DNA of 64,000 bases. It comes from Rapana venosa. Lineage: Eukaryota > Mollusca > Gastropoda > Neogastropoda > Muricidae. The notes below the pieces were generated by a model, which was not told the origin of the DNA, ran no database searches, and was given only the letters and a program-made list of their open reading frames with translations. Each line of letters starts with the position of its first letter. The first letter of the stretch is position 1. The stretch covers positions 51,106,856-51,170,855 of the forward strand of contig CM054145.1 of the NCBI GenBank assembly GCA_028751875.1. The letters are read 5' to 3'. This document shows, piece after piece, positions 45,676-56,349 of this stretch. A program made the translations under genes and the position numbers.

Positions 45676-46192
45676 GATGGAAACCCTGGCCACATGGGAC
45701 ATTATGCTCATTATTAGGCTATATGTGTTTGTGTGCCCACTAGCTGTAGTTTGAATTTAGCTAGGATTTGAGAAGTATGCAGATCATAATTTCTTTACTG
45801 TAGCCATTCAGTTGATTCAGTTGCTATGCTTTGCTTACATTTAGTATTGTGTATGTTTTAGAGTATGTTTTTGACTTTCTTTAAAATTGATAGCGAAACG
45901 GACGATTTGGGAATAACATGTGTTGTGGTTTTTTTTCCTGAGGATTATTCCAGCCGTAACAGATGAATGTAGCATGCACGAACATGTGGTGTAAGAATGT
46001 GTATGTGAGGGATGATGCCAGGTGGAATAAGAGTTGTATGTGAATGAGCGGATGAACCCCTTTTATACGGCTTGTCAACTCGGTGAATCAGTCACCACTC
46101 ACAGCCACCCACATAAACACCACTACCCCATATTTTCGCCTCTTCCATCTGTGACAGTCTGTTCGGGGAGTTTGGCATTCATAATGTAGTGC

Positions 46193-46223
<31 letters not shown>

Positions 46224-46344
46224 GTTTTTTAAATCAGTATGTATTCAAATTTTCCCCCGGAACTGTTTGACACCTAGATTAATATTCAAAACATGTCAGC
46301 TCTACTTTCATTTTCCACTCAATTCTACTTTTATTTAAAAAGGT

Positions 46345-46620
46345 GAAAAGGCAAAGGTGTCCCATAACCTGTGTAGTCGAAAGGGAGCGATGTATCAGAG
46401 ACCTCAGCTTCTCCAGGGGCCAGCATATTGAGGGCGGTGTCCATCTCCTCTCCCTCGCTGCTTTACCTTCCCTGACACTAAAGAGGGTAGGTACCCATTT
46501 ACAGCTGGGTGAACTAGGGGACTGTGCTGACGCCATACACTTGGTAACCACACTCGATGCATCCTGCTTAACCTTAGCTTGGGGAAAACGTGTGCTCTGA
46601 CCACTGAGCTATCCCGCCCT
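46345..46620 (-). repeat. SINE group B, copy with deletion in the 5S-like block
   Basis: The tRNA-like start and the body are present. The 5S-like block is shortened: gatgggtgaccg and the following bases are missing between ttggtaac-type sequence and the body (about 46525-46550). Confidence 0.8.
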
Positions 46621-46831
46621 GACTTTTATTTACAATGCCCATTAAATTTTCCTTTAGGGGTGACCAGCTAAAAATTAACATTTTACTTATCTTGGAAGGG
46701 AGAAATCTATGGTTAAAATCTTACTCGATGCCAGATTTTTCTGTCAACTCCTCGTCCAGGCCTCGAGTTCTGGTGCCAGTAATTCCGTCAGACGGTAAAC
46801 CAATTTCCAGTGTTCAATATTTTCTTTTCTT

Positions 46832-46912
46832 CGTTCCTTTACAGCGTTCATCAAAATGGTGAGTTGCGTATGCGACCGTTTACCTACCTTGAAGGTAGCC
46901 GCATTCAGATTT
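46832..46912 (+). repeat. SINE group C fragment
   Basis: Shows atggtgagttgcgtatgcga followed by aaggtagccgcattcaga. Confidence 0.7.
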
Positions 46913-46924
46913 TATTTATAATTT

Positions 46925-47150
46925 TTAAAAAAATGTATTCTTTTATATCGAGGATAATGGAATAAGCACTCATGTGCTTTTTTACATCTAGTCCCCGTGT
47001 GTATGCGGTTTTGTACATTTTGTCATCTATTCCCACCGGCACACAATGGCCTACTCTTTCGAAAAGCGGAACAGGATTTAACGTGTGCGCAAGATGTTCT
47101 GCGAGCGTTTGCACACGGGGCCTCGGTTTATAGTCTCATCCGAACGACCG
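46925..47150 (-). repeat. SINE group A, head missing
   Basis: Inverted tail tatcgaggataatggaataa and the core up to tagtctcatccgaacgac. Confidence 0.9.
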
Positions 47151-47154
47151 ATTT

Positions 47155-47452
47155 CAAGGATGATGTCTAAAACATGACGCCAGTGTGTATGCTGTGTAAA
47201 AAAAAAAAAAAAAAAAAAAGCCATCCTTTCCTACTGACACGCAATGGCATATTTTTCCGAACGGATTTTAACGTGTGCGCAAGATGTTCATGAGTGTAAC
47301 AATAGGACCTCGGTTTATTGTCCCACCCAACTGTCCGGGGAGCGTAGTCAGTGCTGACTGACACTAGGCTAACTCGAGTAAACATTTAATATCATTGATG
47401 GTGGCTCGGACACGCGCTGACAGATCGCGAGCTCAATGCTCTAACAACTAGG
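47155..47452 (-). repeat. SINE group A, second diverged copy next to the first
   Basis: A poly-A run, then tcctttcctactgacacgca, ttaacgtgtgcgcaagatgt and an eroded head near 47425-47452. Confidence 0.7.
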
Positions 47453-47491
47453 TTTTTTGTTGTTGTTGTTTGGTTTGGTTGTTGAGCAACT

Positions 47492-47525
<34 letters not shown>

Positions 47526-47667
47526 GTGTGTGAGTGTGCAAACAAACGTATACATACAAAACAACAAGAAACACACAAACAATTGTAGGCCTACCGAAGC
47601 AAAAAACAAAACAAACAACAAACAAAAAACGTGCACATAAAAATCTGTTGATCGTACGATTAAGAAT

Positions 47668-48110
47668 TAAGGAGGTAGATCGGTGGTTTAGAAATAATGA
47701 ACCTGCTTAGAATGCGAAAAGTCTGGGTTCGAAGCGTGCGGTGGTTCGATCCCCGTTTGTGTCGGAAACTTTTTCTTCCATACTCTATACCATGAGTGGT
47801 GGTCTGGGTGCTAGTCTTTCGGATGAGACGTTAAACCGAGGTTCCGTGTGCAACACACATTAATTTTAGCGTTGGTAAAAGAACCCACGCCAAGAGAGTT
47901 GTCACTGGCAAAAAGCTGTAGAAAAAAAGTCACTCTGATAAGGAAACAAATGCACACTCAGACAGGAAAAGAACAAAAAAAATACTGGGTGGCGCTGCTC
48001 TTGTGGCGACACGATCTCCCTGAAGAGAGCAGCCCTAATTTCACGCAGAAGAACTCTGCGGTGACTTAAAGTGGTGTACAATAGAATAGAATACAATAGA
48101 ATAGAACAGA
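47668..48110 (+). repeat. SINE group D, full copy
   Basis: Head aggtagatcggtggtttaga with B box ggtggttcgatccccg. Core tttcggatgagacgttaaac and cgaggttccgtgtg. End gcggtgacttaaagtggtgt followed by (ATAGA)n. It is the reference copy of the group. Confidence 0.9.
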
Positions 48111-48227
48111 ATACAATACAATAGGCGTCTACACTGCCAGGAATTACGAAATCAAACCTACAAACGGTGAACCCCGCTCGATCTATTGTGTGTAATGCTG
48201 AGTATGCAAGGGACGAGATTTTCTCGC

Positions 48228-48335
48228 ATAATATTTTATCGTATGGAGATAGCAGAATTAATTAATCATGGTGTATGTGTGTGATAATATTTTATCGTAT
48301 GGAGATAGCAGAATTAATTAATCATGGTGTATGTG
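48228..48335. repeat. Perfect 56-bp tandem duplication
   Basis: The segment ataatattttatcgtatgga to ggtgtatgtg occurs at 48228 and again at 48284, 52 bp identical. Confidence 0.95.
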
Positions 48336-48639
48336 AATGAGTAAATACTTGGAAGTCAAACGGAGGGCCACACCTTCTGCTGATTGTGTTGCGCATACTA
48401 ATCAATACTGATCATTAGGCAGTTAGATCGTGAGGTAAGCTGCAAGCAGCAGCTGTAGCAATATTGAACAGAATTATAGCACTGAGACTAACGTTTTTGT
48501 AAGAGTCAGGTGTTTTACCTTCCTACCTTGAGCAGAGTACAACACTTTCGCAGTATGTGCAGTTGGTTTCAATCATGTTTATTCGGAAAGAAAGAAACAT
48601 ACAACATTACATACCAATTGATGTTGAAAGCACTGCCAC

Positions 48640-48698
48640 ACACGCGCGCACGTGCGCGAGCCCGCTCACACACATACGCAAGCACGCACGCACGCACG

Positions 48699-48755
<57 letters not shown>

Positions 48756-48880
48756 ACTGTCACCTCCTCTCTTGGCCCTTCTTCCTCCATCATCGAATGT
48801 CACATGTTGATTGCATAGAAGCGTGTGCGCGCGCGCGTACACACGCGCGCGCGCGCGCACACACACACACACACACATGA
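48640..48880. repeat. (CG)n, (CT)n and (AC)n microsatellite cluster
   Basis: Alternating purine-pyrimidine blocks, for example gcgcgcgcgcgcac near 48847, around a (CT)15 run. Confidence 0.9.
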
Positions 48881-49052
48881 ACACTAAACCTAGTTTGATG
48901 TTTAAAGTTGGATTATTTCTTACTAAATGTTTAGATATCAGAAGTAAGGATGTTCACCTTACATGAAAGTATATGATTAACTGTTGTTCCTATGGGCCAT
49001 ATGGCCTGCAAAAACTGAATTAAAATGATTGTTATTATTGTTATTGTTATTG

Positions 49053-49053
<1 letters not shown>

Positions 49054-49120
<67 letters not shown>
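49054..49120. repeat. (AC)n microsatellite
   Basis: 67 bp of pure AC. Confidence 0.95.
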
Positions 49121-49122
<2 letters not shown>

Positions 49123-49170
49123 GTCTAATATCACTTAGAGTGAACAGACGTTAAATTGAAGACAACAACA
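49121..49170 (+). repeat. Dinucleotide-flanked ~45-bp element
   Basis: The sequence tctaatatcacttagagtga is followed by acagacgttaaattgaagac, with (AC)n on the left and (CAA)n/(AC)n/(CG)n on the right. Confidence 0.85.
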
Positions 49171-49177
49171 ACAACAA

Positions 49178-49211
49178 CAACACACACACACACACATACA
49201 CCGCGCGCGCG

Positions 49212-49242
<31 letters not shown>

Positions 49243-49272
49243 ACACACACACAACACACACACACGCGCGCG

Positions 49273-49319
<47 letters not shown>

Positions 49320-49324
49320 GCGCG

Positions 49325-49365
<41 letters not shown>
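49178..49365. repeat. (AC)n/(CG)n alternating array
   Basis: About 190 bp of almost pure alternating purine-pyrimidine with five or more CG blocks. Confidence 0.95.
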
Positions 49366-49368
<3 letters not shown>

Positions 49369-49439
49369 GTGACAGCTCGCTTTTGATGTGTGACATAACA
49401 GACAGTTCAACTTCAGTCACGTGAGTTCATGAAGCCCTC

Positions 49440-49790
49440 AGTTCTTATCTCGTCGGTGTTTGGTGAATTAGGAGTGGGACATTTTACGATCTCCCAGGTC
49501 AACTTCGAGTGCAGACCTGACAGAGCCTTCTTAATTCCCGTCGTGTATATACACCTGCTGATCAATTAATATGCACGTTAACGATCGCGTAATTTATTCA
49601 TGCCAGGGTTGGGTGATTTATGGAAACACAAACATACCCAGCATGCATTCTTGTACAGAACAATGAAATGAGCTGCTCTGAAGTTAGGAGGTGTCGGCTG
49701 AGGCCAGCGGGCGGACCTGCAAAATGACGAGCACAGGAAAAAACAACAACTCCAGGTATTACGCACCCTTTCCGGTAAAGGAACGCAAGG
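49440..49790 (-). repeat. SINE group C, second subtype
   Basis: Inverted: cgatctcccaggtcaacttc, aaacacaaacatacccagca, tgaaatgagctgctctgaag. It ends at a G run (49791-49812). Confidence 0.8.
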
Positions 49791-49813
49791 GGGGGGGGGG
49801 GGGGGGGGGGGGA
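49791..49813. repeat. Poly-G tract
   Basis: About 22 G in a row. Confidence 0.95.
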
Positions 49814-50025
49814 CTCTGAACACAATACATGGAGTGCTGGGGAGGGCGGAAGCAAAACTACTGATGTCGTGCCGAATTCACTGTAACAAGAAAAACAACC
49901 TATGGAGCATGATCACAATGGCCACATATTGAACAGGCCTGGAACGTGATAAACACACCTTATACTGCATCAACATTGTTGGCATCAAACATCAAAATCA
50001 CTGTGTCAAAATGCAATATTTCATT

Positions 50026-50690
50026 TCAGGATAACCGCGACAGTACCTGTAAAACATATCTTATTACGCACACCAAGAACTTAAATACTATTTTGATATA
50101 ACAACTTCTTCCTTCTATTAATGGAGTGAAAAACGTATCTGGATAGGTAATGAGTGGTTCTCTATTTAATGATTTTATTAAATCGGATAGAGGTATATCA
50201 ATACACTCAGTTAAGAACTTTTCCCTTAAATCAGAGTACATTGAGCATTCTAGCAAGCAATGTACTTCGTTTTCATTTTTTGTTATACAAAACGGACACA
50301 TTTTTTCTTGATCATTTTTAGTATATCTGAAAACATTGCTATTAAGGGGTAAAGCATTTAACTTAACTTGTGTAACAGCAACCCGGAAACAGTAAGTGTC
50401 CATAAAGTCAATGTATTTTTCTTTTCAAAGATATTTTTGAACGATCTGTAGTTTTCATATCTGTTATGGTTCCATGCCACTCTTGGGTAAACATGTCAAC
50501 TAATCTCTGCTTAAATATGCGTAAAAAGGCTTTCACATCACCAACTCCTTGTTGCAGCCATACAATATTGAATCCAGTGTAGCACAGAATTTCCCTTATC
50601 TTCGATGCCCAGCATTCTCTTCTACTTTTATCAAGTTCTACCAACATTTGGTAGGCATAATATGGTAACCTGTTTGGACTCATTTGTAAT
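50026..50690 (-). mobile_element. LINE ORF C-terminal remnant with Cys/His motif
   Basis: Two minus-strand frames, broken near 50405, read MSPNRLPYYAYQMLVELDKS and then CPFCITKNENEVHCLLEC-SMYSDLR. A late C-x2-C...H-x4-C motif (MCPFC to HCLLEC) followed by S-x-Y-x-D-L-R is typical of the end of many animal LINE ORF2 proteins. The RT core is not present here. Confidence 0.7.
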
Positions 50691-50737
50691 AGCTTAAACC
50701 ATTATCTAAGAGCATTAGTGTAAGAATTGATATAAGG

Positions 50738-50783
50738 CGGGGGGGGGGGGGGGGGGGGGGAGAGAGAGAGAGAGAGAGAGAGA
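50738..50783. repeat. Poly-G and (AG)n tract
   Basis: A G run of about 22 bases and then (AG)11, purine-only. Confidence 0.95.
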
Positions 50784-51124
50784 TAGCGCTGTTCCAGATG
50801 GTTGCCTTTGTATTATCATCACGGACTAGTTTCTTTTTCTCTAGTTATTGTGTTTCACACTCGATGCTCTACCACCGTAGATTATTGCCATTGATCTCTC
50901 ACCATCTGTACATGCATCGCTCCCTTTTTCGCCTTATCATGGTTAATAATGGTTGCATTTTATTTGGTTTGGTTTTCTGTTTGTTTTGTTTTGTTTTTAT
51001 TTTTTTTTCCCAAAAACACTGTCACTAATAATGGTATCAATGATATGATACCTTACTATCTACTACTCTATCTAAACTACTACTTCTTCTATTCTACTAC
51101 TACTACTACTACTAAAACAAAACA

Positions 51125-51158
<34 letters not shown>

Positions 51159-51162
51159 TCAA

Positions 51163-51193
<31 letters not shown>

Positions 51194-51429
51194 CAGAATG
51201 TGTTTCTCTCTTTGTACAGAGGCCCTGTCACATGTGGTAGGTACATTTTTGTCTGCAAAATATGTGTGTTTATAAGTTCTTCATGACACTTAAGTCAGTG
51301 TAGTCCCATTTTATGATTCATAAATAGCCTGGAGAACACACTACTCCTTGTTGATGATACCATGTGTTAAGGGCATTGTCACACCGCCAGGTACACATTT
51401 TTTGTCCTGCTATTGTAGTAGCAGCAAGT

Positions 51430-51770
51430 TTATTTATTTATTTATATCGAGGATAATGGAATAATATGTGCTTTTTTACATCCAGTCCCCCTGCGTATGC
51501 AGTTTTGTATATTTTTTCATCTGTTCCAACCGACACACAATGGCCTAATCTTTCAAAAAGTGGAACAGGATTTGACGTGTGTGCATGATGCGTGCATTCA
51601 CACACAGGGCCTCGGTTAATAATAGTTTCATCCAAAGGACTTTGGGGAAAGTGAAGTCTGAACTGATGTTTTTGTTTGTTTGCTTGTTGTTGGTGTTTGT
51701 TGTTTGTTGTTTGTTGTTGTCTGCACTGATGTTAACTCCAGAGGAAAAAATCCCCTTGAAGCGAAGGAAT
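51430..51770 (-). repeat. SINE group A, near full with internal T/G-rich insertion
   Basis: Inverted tail tatcgaggataatggaataa. A (TTTG)n-type insertion at about 51668-51720 splits the region before ctgcactgatgttaactcca, which repeats the bases just before it. Confidence 0.8.
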
Positions 51771-51947
51771 CCTGTCACATTTTTGTTTGTTCGTTTGTGT
51801 ACAACGTGTTATATCATTACTCCTCTGATTTTTTCCCCTCTCCATTTCTATTCCGTTCTTCTTCTCTGTACTTTCACCTGTTTTTTTGCATGATCAGTTT
51901 CTGACTGAAAGTTTTGTTTCAGCAGCTGATCACTCAGTTAAGTCACA

Positions 51948-52035
51948 AGTCATGCCATGAAGACGTGTCATGCCTTGTCCTGAGACATGTGTCATGCCAT
52001 GAAGACGTGCATGCCTTCCCTGCCATTTCATGACT
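51948..52035. repeat. Two-copy tandem duplication, period about 41 bp
   Basis: gtcatgccatgaagacgtg occurs at about 51949 and 51990. Confidence 0.85.
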
Positions 52036-52224
52036 TGAGTCGTGTCTGCCTGCCTTCCAGTCTTGGCTGAAATCTCAGCTCTTGTCTTCGAAGGTTGCCT
52101 CCTATCAGCCCTTGCACTGTAGCTACTTTGTTGGTTTTTCCTTCCATTCCTGGCTATCCTCTCTTTTTGATCTTTTAAACGGCAGGGCTTAGATCCAACG
52201 TGACGGTTTTTAAGTTGTGTGAGT

Positions 52225-52460
52225 GTTGGGCATTTTTGCCCACCATTTAATGTAAGCCATTCTGACCTGGGGATCTGGAAGTCTAGATACAACAGCCTAA
52301 TGTGTTTGATTACAATTTTGGTCCGGAACTAAGCACGATGGCTCACTCTTTTCAAACGATGGACGGGTTCTTAGTGTGTGCAAGGTGTCTGATATACTCA
52401 GGGCGGAAAATTCAAACCAGGCACATCGAGCCAGGCGGCTCGGAATCTCTAGACGTCATC
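52225..52460 (-). repeat. SINE C and A remnants, very diverged
   Basis: Includes tttttgcccaccatttaatg (group C) and gatggctcactcttttcaaa (group A-like). Confidence 0.45.
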
Positions 52461-53039
52461 CATGATCTATTGAGACCTATTCCCAGGCTAACCGCCATTT
52501 CGGTTTTAATTTTGATCGGAACCTTGGCACTCTCCACCCCCCCCCCCGGCTCCTCCCCCCCTCCCCCCTTTCCGTTGTAGCAGTCATGGTGAAAGATAAG
52601 ACTATTTTCTGTCTCCCAGCATAATTATGTAGTCCAGTGTTCCATTAACAGTTAAGATGTGTTCTTTGTCTTCAAAACAAATTCATGAAGCATCTTGCTT
52701 CGAACTTCAGCTAGTTGAACATTAATTAGGGCCTAATCAGATTCTTCTTCATTGTGGGATAGGTTACTCTTCTTGTTACCACTTCCCCCGCCACCCCCCT
52801 TCACTTTGAAACTGTCATATACCTATATATGCGGATCTTAATTTAAAGAAATAACCGGTGAATGACAAGTGGACTGGGTGGGAGTCACTTAAGAAAACTG
52901 AGTGAATTATAACACCCTCCCTGCTCTTTAGTTATCCGGACCTCAGCTGACTGAAAACAACATGCTGACACATAGGCTAGGCGTAGCCTAGGCCTAACAA
53001 CACCAAATTTAATCGTCAGATGACAGACCTAAAATGGGT

Positions 53040-53340
53040 CAGCGAGAGAGCCAATGAGAATGCAGGGATTTTCTGTATCCGGAAAGAGAAGATGGGGTCG
53101 ACAAGCACGCTAACATTTTTACCTCTTCAGTCAGGTTGTTGAAATTTCACTCGTTTTTGCTGTTGACATCGGCCTTGAATTGTAAGTTTAGGTACAGTGT
53201 ATAACATTGTTAAGCCCAGCTTCAGATTTAGTGTGATGTGTCAGGCGTTGGTAGAATGTCGTGTTGTTTATGGATGTACTTCAAACTGAAACTTGAAGGG
53301 AGCGAATTGCGATCTATCGGATCGACCGGTAGGTAAGTGG
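53040..53340 (+). promoter_or_regulatory. Candidate promoter and non-coding first exon of the CUB gene
   Basis: CCAAT at about 53052 lies upstream of two consensus donors, GTAAGT at 53182-53187 and GTAAGT at 53333-53338. Either could join to the acceptor ctgctttcag that ends at 54726, ahead of the start codon at 54969. Which donor is used is not decidable from sequence alone. Confidence 0.3.
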
Positions 53341-53838
53341 TAGGCAACAGGGCTATTTATGCAACGAATCATACAGCGATTGACCTGCCTCAATTTTGCC
53401 TATGATTGGCAACATTATTAAGATTTCATCTTTCTTTGAAAGTTGAACTTCCGCAAAGCAGCGTGTTGCCTTCATTTACTAGGTCTATTAGGTGCTTCGT
53501 CCCAGTTCGTGTGATTTGCCAAAGCATTCTGTCGTGAATGGGAACAAACAGCACACAGCAGATCAGTTTGAGATTAAATACATACACGTGAATAGAGACA
53601 TATACTATTTCAGTTTCAATTTTGATTTGAATATTAAAGTACAACAGAATGACTGGATAGCACTGTATGCATTTAAAATGTTTTTCTATGGTGCACATGA
53701 TTGCCTGATATAGTATTATAGAGCTTTTTTTTTTAATCAATGAAAAATGCTGCCACTGCTTCTATTTCAGCACAGTTCACTGGAAGAAGGAAAATAAATG
53801 TGTGGGGGTCTTGCCTGCACTGTGTGTATGTGTGTGTG

Positions 53839-53885
53839 TTGTCTTCAATTTAACATCTGTTCACTCTAAGTGATATTAGACAAGG
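53839..53885 (-). repeat. Dinucleotide-associated ~45-bp element
   Basis: After (GT)n, ttgtcttcaatttaacatct and gttcactctaagtgatatta are the inverted core of 49121-49170. Confidence 0.85.
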
Positions 53886-54299
53886 GAAATAGAAAGTGTA
53901 GTGGAAGTTAAAGAAGGGAGAAGAAAGAGTGGAAGGAGAAAATGTTGAGAAATAGTGTCAGTGTTGTGTTGGGGTGGTGTGTGGAGTAGAGAGAGAGAGA
54001 GGAGGAGAGAAGAGAGAGGAGAGAGAGAGGAGAGAGAATGTGTGTGTGTGCACTCATGTATGCATGCATGCAAAGAAAGAGAGGGGGGGAGGGTCACCAT
54101 GTATTTTTGATGTGTTCCCCTTTTCTTCTATGTTGATGTGACTAACTTCAGTATGGTAATTAATGTTTTGTTAAATATTTGTGCATCATGAATTCATAAA
54201 TTATACATTTCTGTTTTGATTACTCACAGAAGGCTGACAAATTATGGGATCTTTAAATATAATGACTAATGTACATTCTTGTTAATACGCAGGTGCACA

Positions 54300-54407
54300 T
54301 GTGTACATGCATGCACACGCTCACATAGTGACATACACATATAGCGATACACTCTCACACACACACACTCTTACATACACACACACACTCTTACACACAC
54401 ACACACA

Positions 54408-54444
<37 letters not shown>

Positions 54445-54445
54445 G
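54300..54445. repeat. (AC)n with ctct/ctta interruptions
   Basis: Imperfect AC arrays within the presumed 5' intron of the CUB gene. Confidence 0.9.
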
Positions 54446-54968
54446 TGTTCATTCTCACACAGACACTACACTACACTCTCACACAGTCACACAGTCTAAA
54501 TCATTATGTTGAATGCTACACAGTTTTGAAAATATGACAGTGCTTACGCTGACTGATAGTTTAAGCATTTAAACTGTGTATTTGTTAAAAGTACCAGGTG
54601 ATAAAACTGTCAGATGCTTACTGTGTATATGTGAAGAAAATGACAAATTTCATGTGCATTGTGATATATATTCTTTATGACAAAATGTCATGAGCATTGC
54701 GATATAAATTCTTTGTCTGCTTTCAGGTTCCTTCCTTAGCAGTGAGTGGTGGATGACTACTGCTGTGCTGAAAGTAAAGGCTTTGTGACTGCGTATTCAG
54801 AGTGTGGCCAAATATATCATTATTCTTTCAAGGCTTTCTTCTGAATTTCTAAATCGTGAAATCCTGTACATTCATCACCTGAGCTGCTGCATTTGTGTGC
54901 AATCTCATTCAGTTTGAATTTATCATCCAGTCTCATACCCTAGGGAGAAGATCTGAAGCCTATTGGAT

Positions 54969-56349
54969 ATGGCTGTCCAAACGGGTTCAGTTGTTTTGAT
55001 TGTTTTTCTGTGTGTGATGTCAGTCCCAGAGCTTTCCTATGCAAGTGATGTTCATTTTGTGACTGTTGTATGTGGCCAAGAAGTTCCCATCGCAATCGCT
55101 AATCATGACCAAATTGCGGTCAATGTCACCTTCAGCCAGCCCCAACCCAGTGGAGCCGTCTGCAGCTGGATGATTCCTGCCAGAAACAGCACCATGAGCA
55201 ACCACGTCATGCTGATAGGCTCTGCTAATGTGGACGCCCTGGCCTGTAACAAGAACGCTTTCTCCGTGTCAGAAAAGAATCCTGAGAGTAGTACTCTAAA
55301 CCCTCTTACCCTGGAATGTATGGACAAAAGTGTCAACCCGAACTTGACCCAGTATAAGCCAGTGATTGGTCATCCTGGTTTCCCCATTGTAGTGACCTTG
55401 AACACGACCTCTGCTCTCTCAGAGAACTTCTTCTTCATGTATGTTTTCCCGTTTGTATGGACAGAGGACGTGTGTCCAAGAAAGGAACGGAAAGTCATCA
55501 TCGCTCAGCAGGGAAGCAAGGACAAGAGTGAGACACTGACACCCGCGTTGTTGCTGGGCCGCTATCCAGATAATTTTGTGTGTAAATGGGAGTTTAGGTC
55601 CCCTGATGAAGGAGAGGTAAATCTTCAGCTCAGAACTTTTGGGTACAAGTCAGATAGTTCACAGAAGTGTGGTGGGGGAGACTATTTTGTGGTTTCAGAT
55701 AAGAACAGTACCTCAGGCCCTGTCATCATCCCACTGTGCCAAAATCCAGGAGTCTTCTCCGACTACACCAGCACTACCGGGTCAGTTCAAGTCAATTTAG
55801 TGTCAGACAGTTCTGGGGGAGCATATCAGTCATTTTACATCAAGTACTGGTCTATTCCTTCATGTCCTCACACCCCTCTCACATTCAGTGCTTACGTGGG
55901 GGAGAAGTACCGCTTCAAAGGGAGTTCCTTCAGCCTGCAAGGAGCTGGACAGGAGCAGCGCTGCCGGTGGAAGATCACGACACTCCGGAGCAGCGTCATC
56001 AAACTGTACCAACTGGAAGCTCAGGAGTTCCAGCCAAACTGCAACCAAAGTAAGGACTACTTGATGGTTAACACCCAAAAAGTCAGCCTCTGTAACAGTA
56101 GCATGTTTCCAGTTTGGAGTAAGGATCAAACCATGGACATCATCTTTCACACCAGCACAGAACAGCTCAGAAGGTCTTTCTTGCTACACTTCACTGCCGT
56201 GTACAAGTCGCCGTGTCAGGGGCACCCTGAGCGGAAGACTGTGGTGGGGTCCAGCTACAGAGGAGATTACGTGAGACTGATGCCCATCCCTCACGGAGAC
56301 ATTAGAAACGGACTTGTTTGCCAGTGGATCTTCTCCGCAAAGGAAAAGG
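54969..56349 (+). CDS. Exon 1 (coding) of CUB gene
   Basis: 1381 nt, 460 codons plus one base, ending AAG-G before GTAAGT. A likely acceptor at 54726 means the exon begins near 54727 with about 240 nt of 5' UTR. It carries the signal peptide, three CUB-like modules and the start of a fourth. Confidence 0.85.

Noticed and set aside
49131..49420. Long open frames of Cys/Val or His/Thr repeats at many AC/GT arrays
   Set aside because: These are translations of dinucleotide repeats, not proteins; the same applies at 24.2, 31.2, 32.8, 40.4, 57.9 and 61.5 kb.
54963..54968. Start of the CUB protein at 54963
   Set aside because: The codon there is TTG; the first ATG in frame is at 54969.
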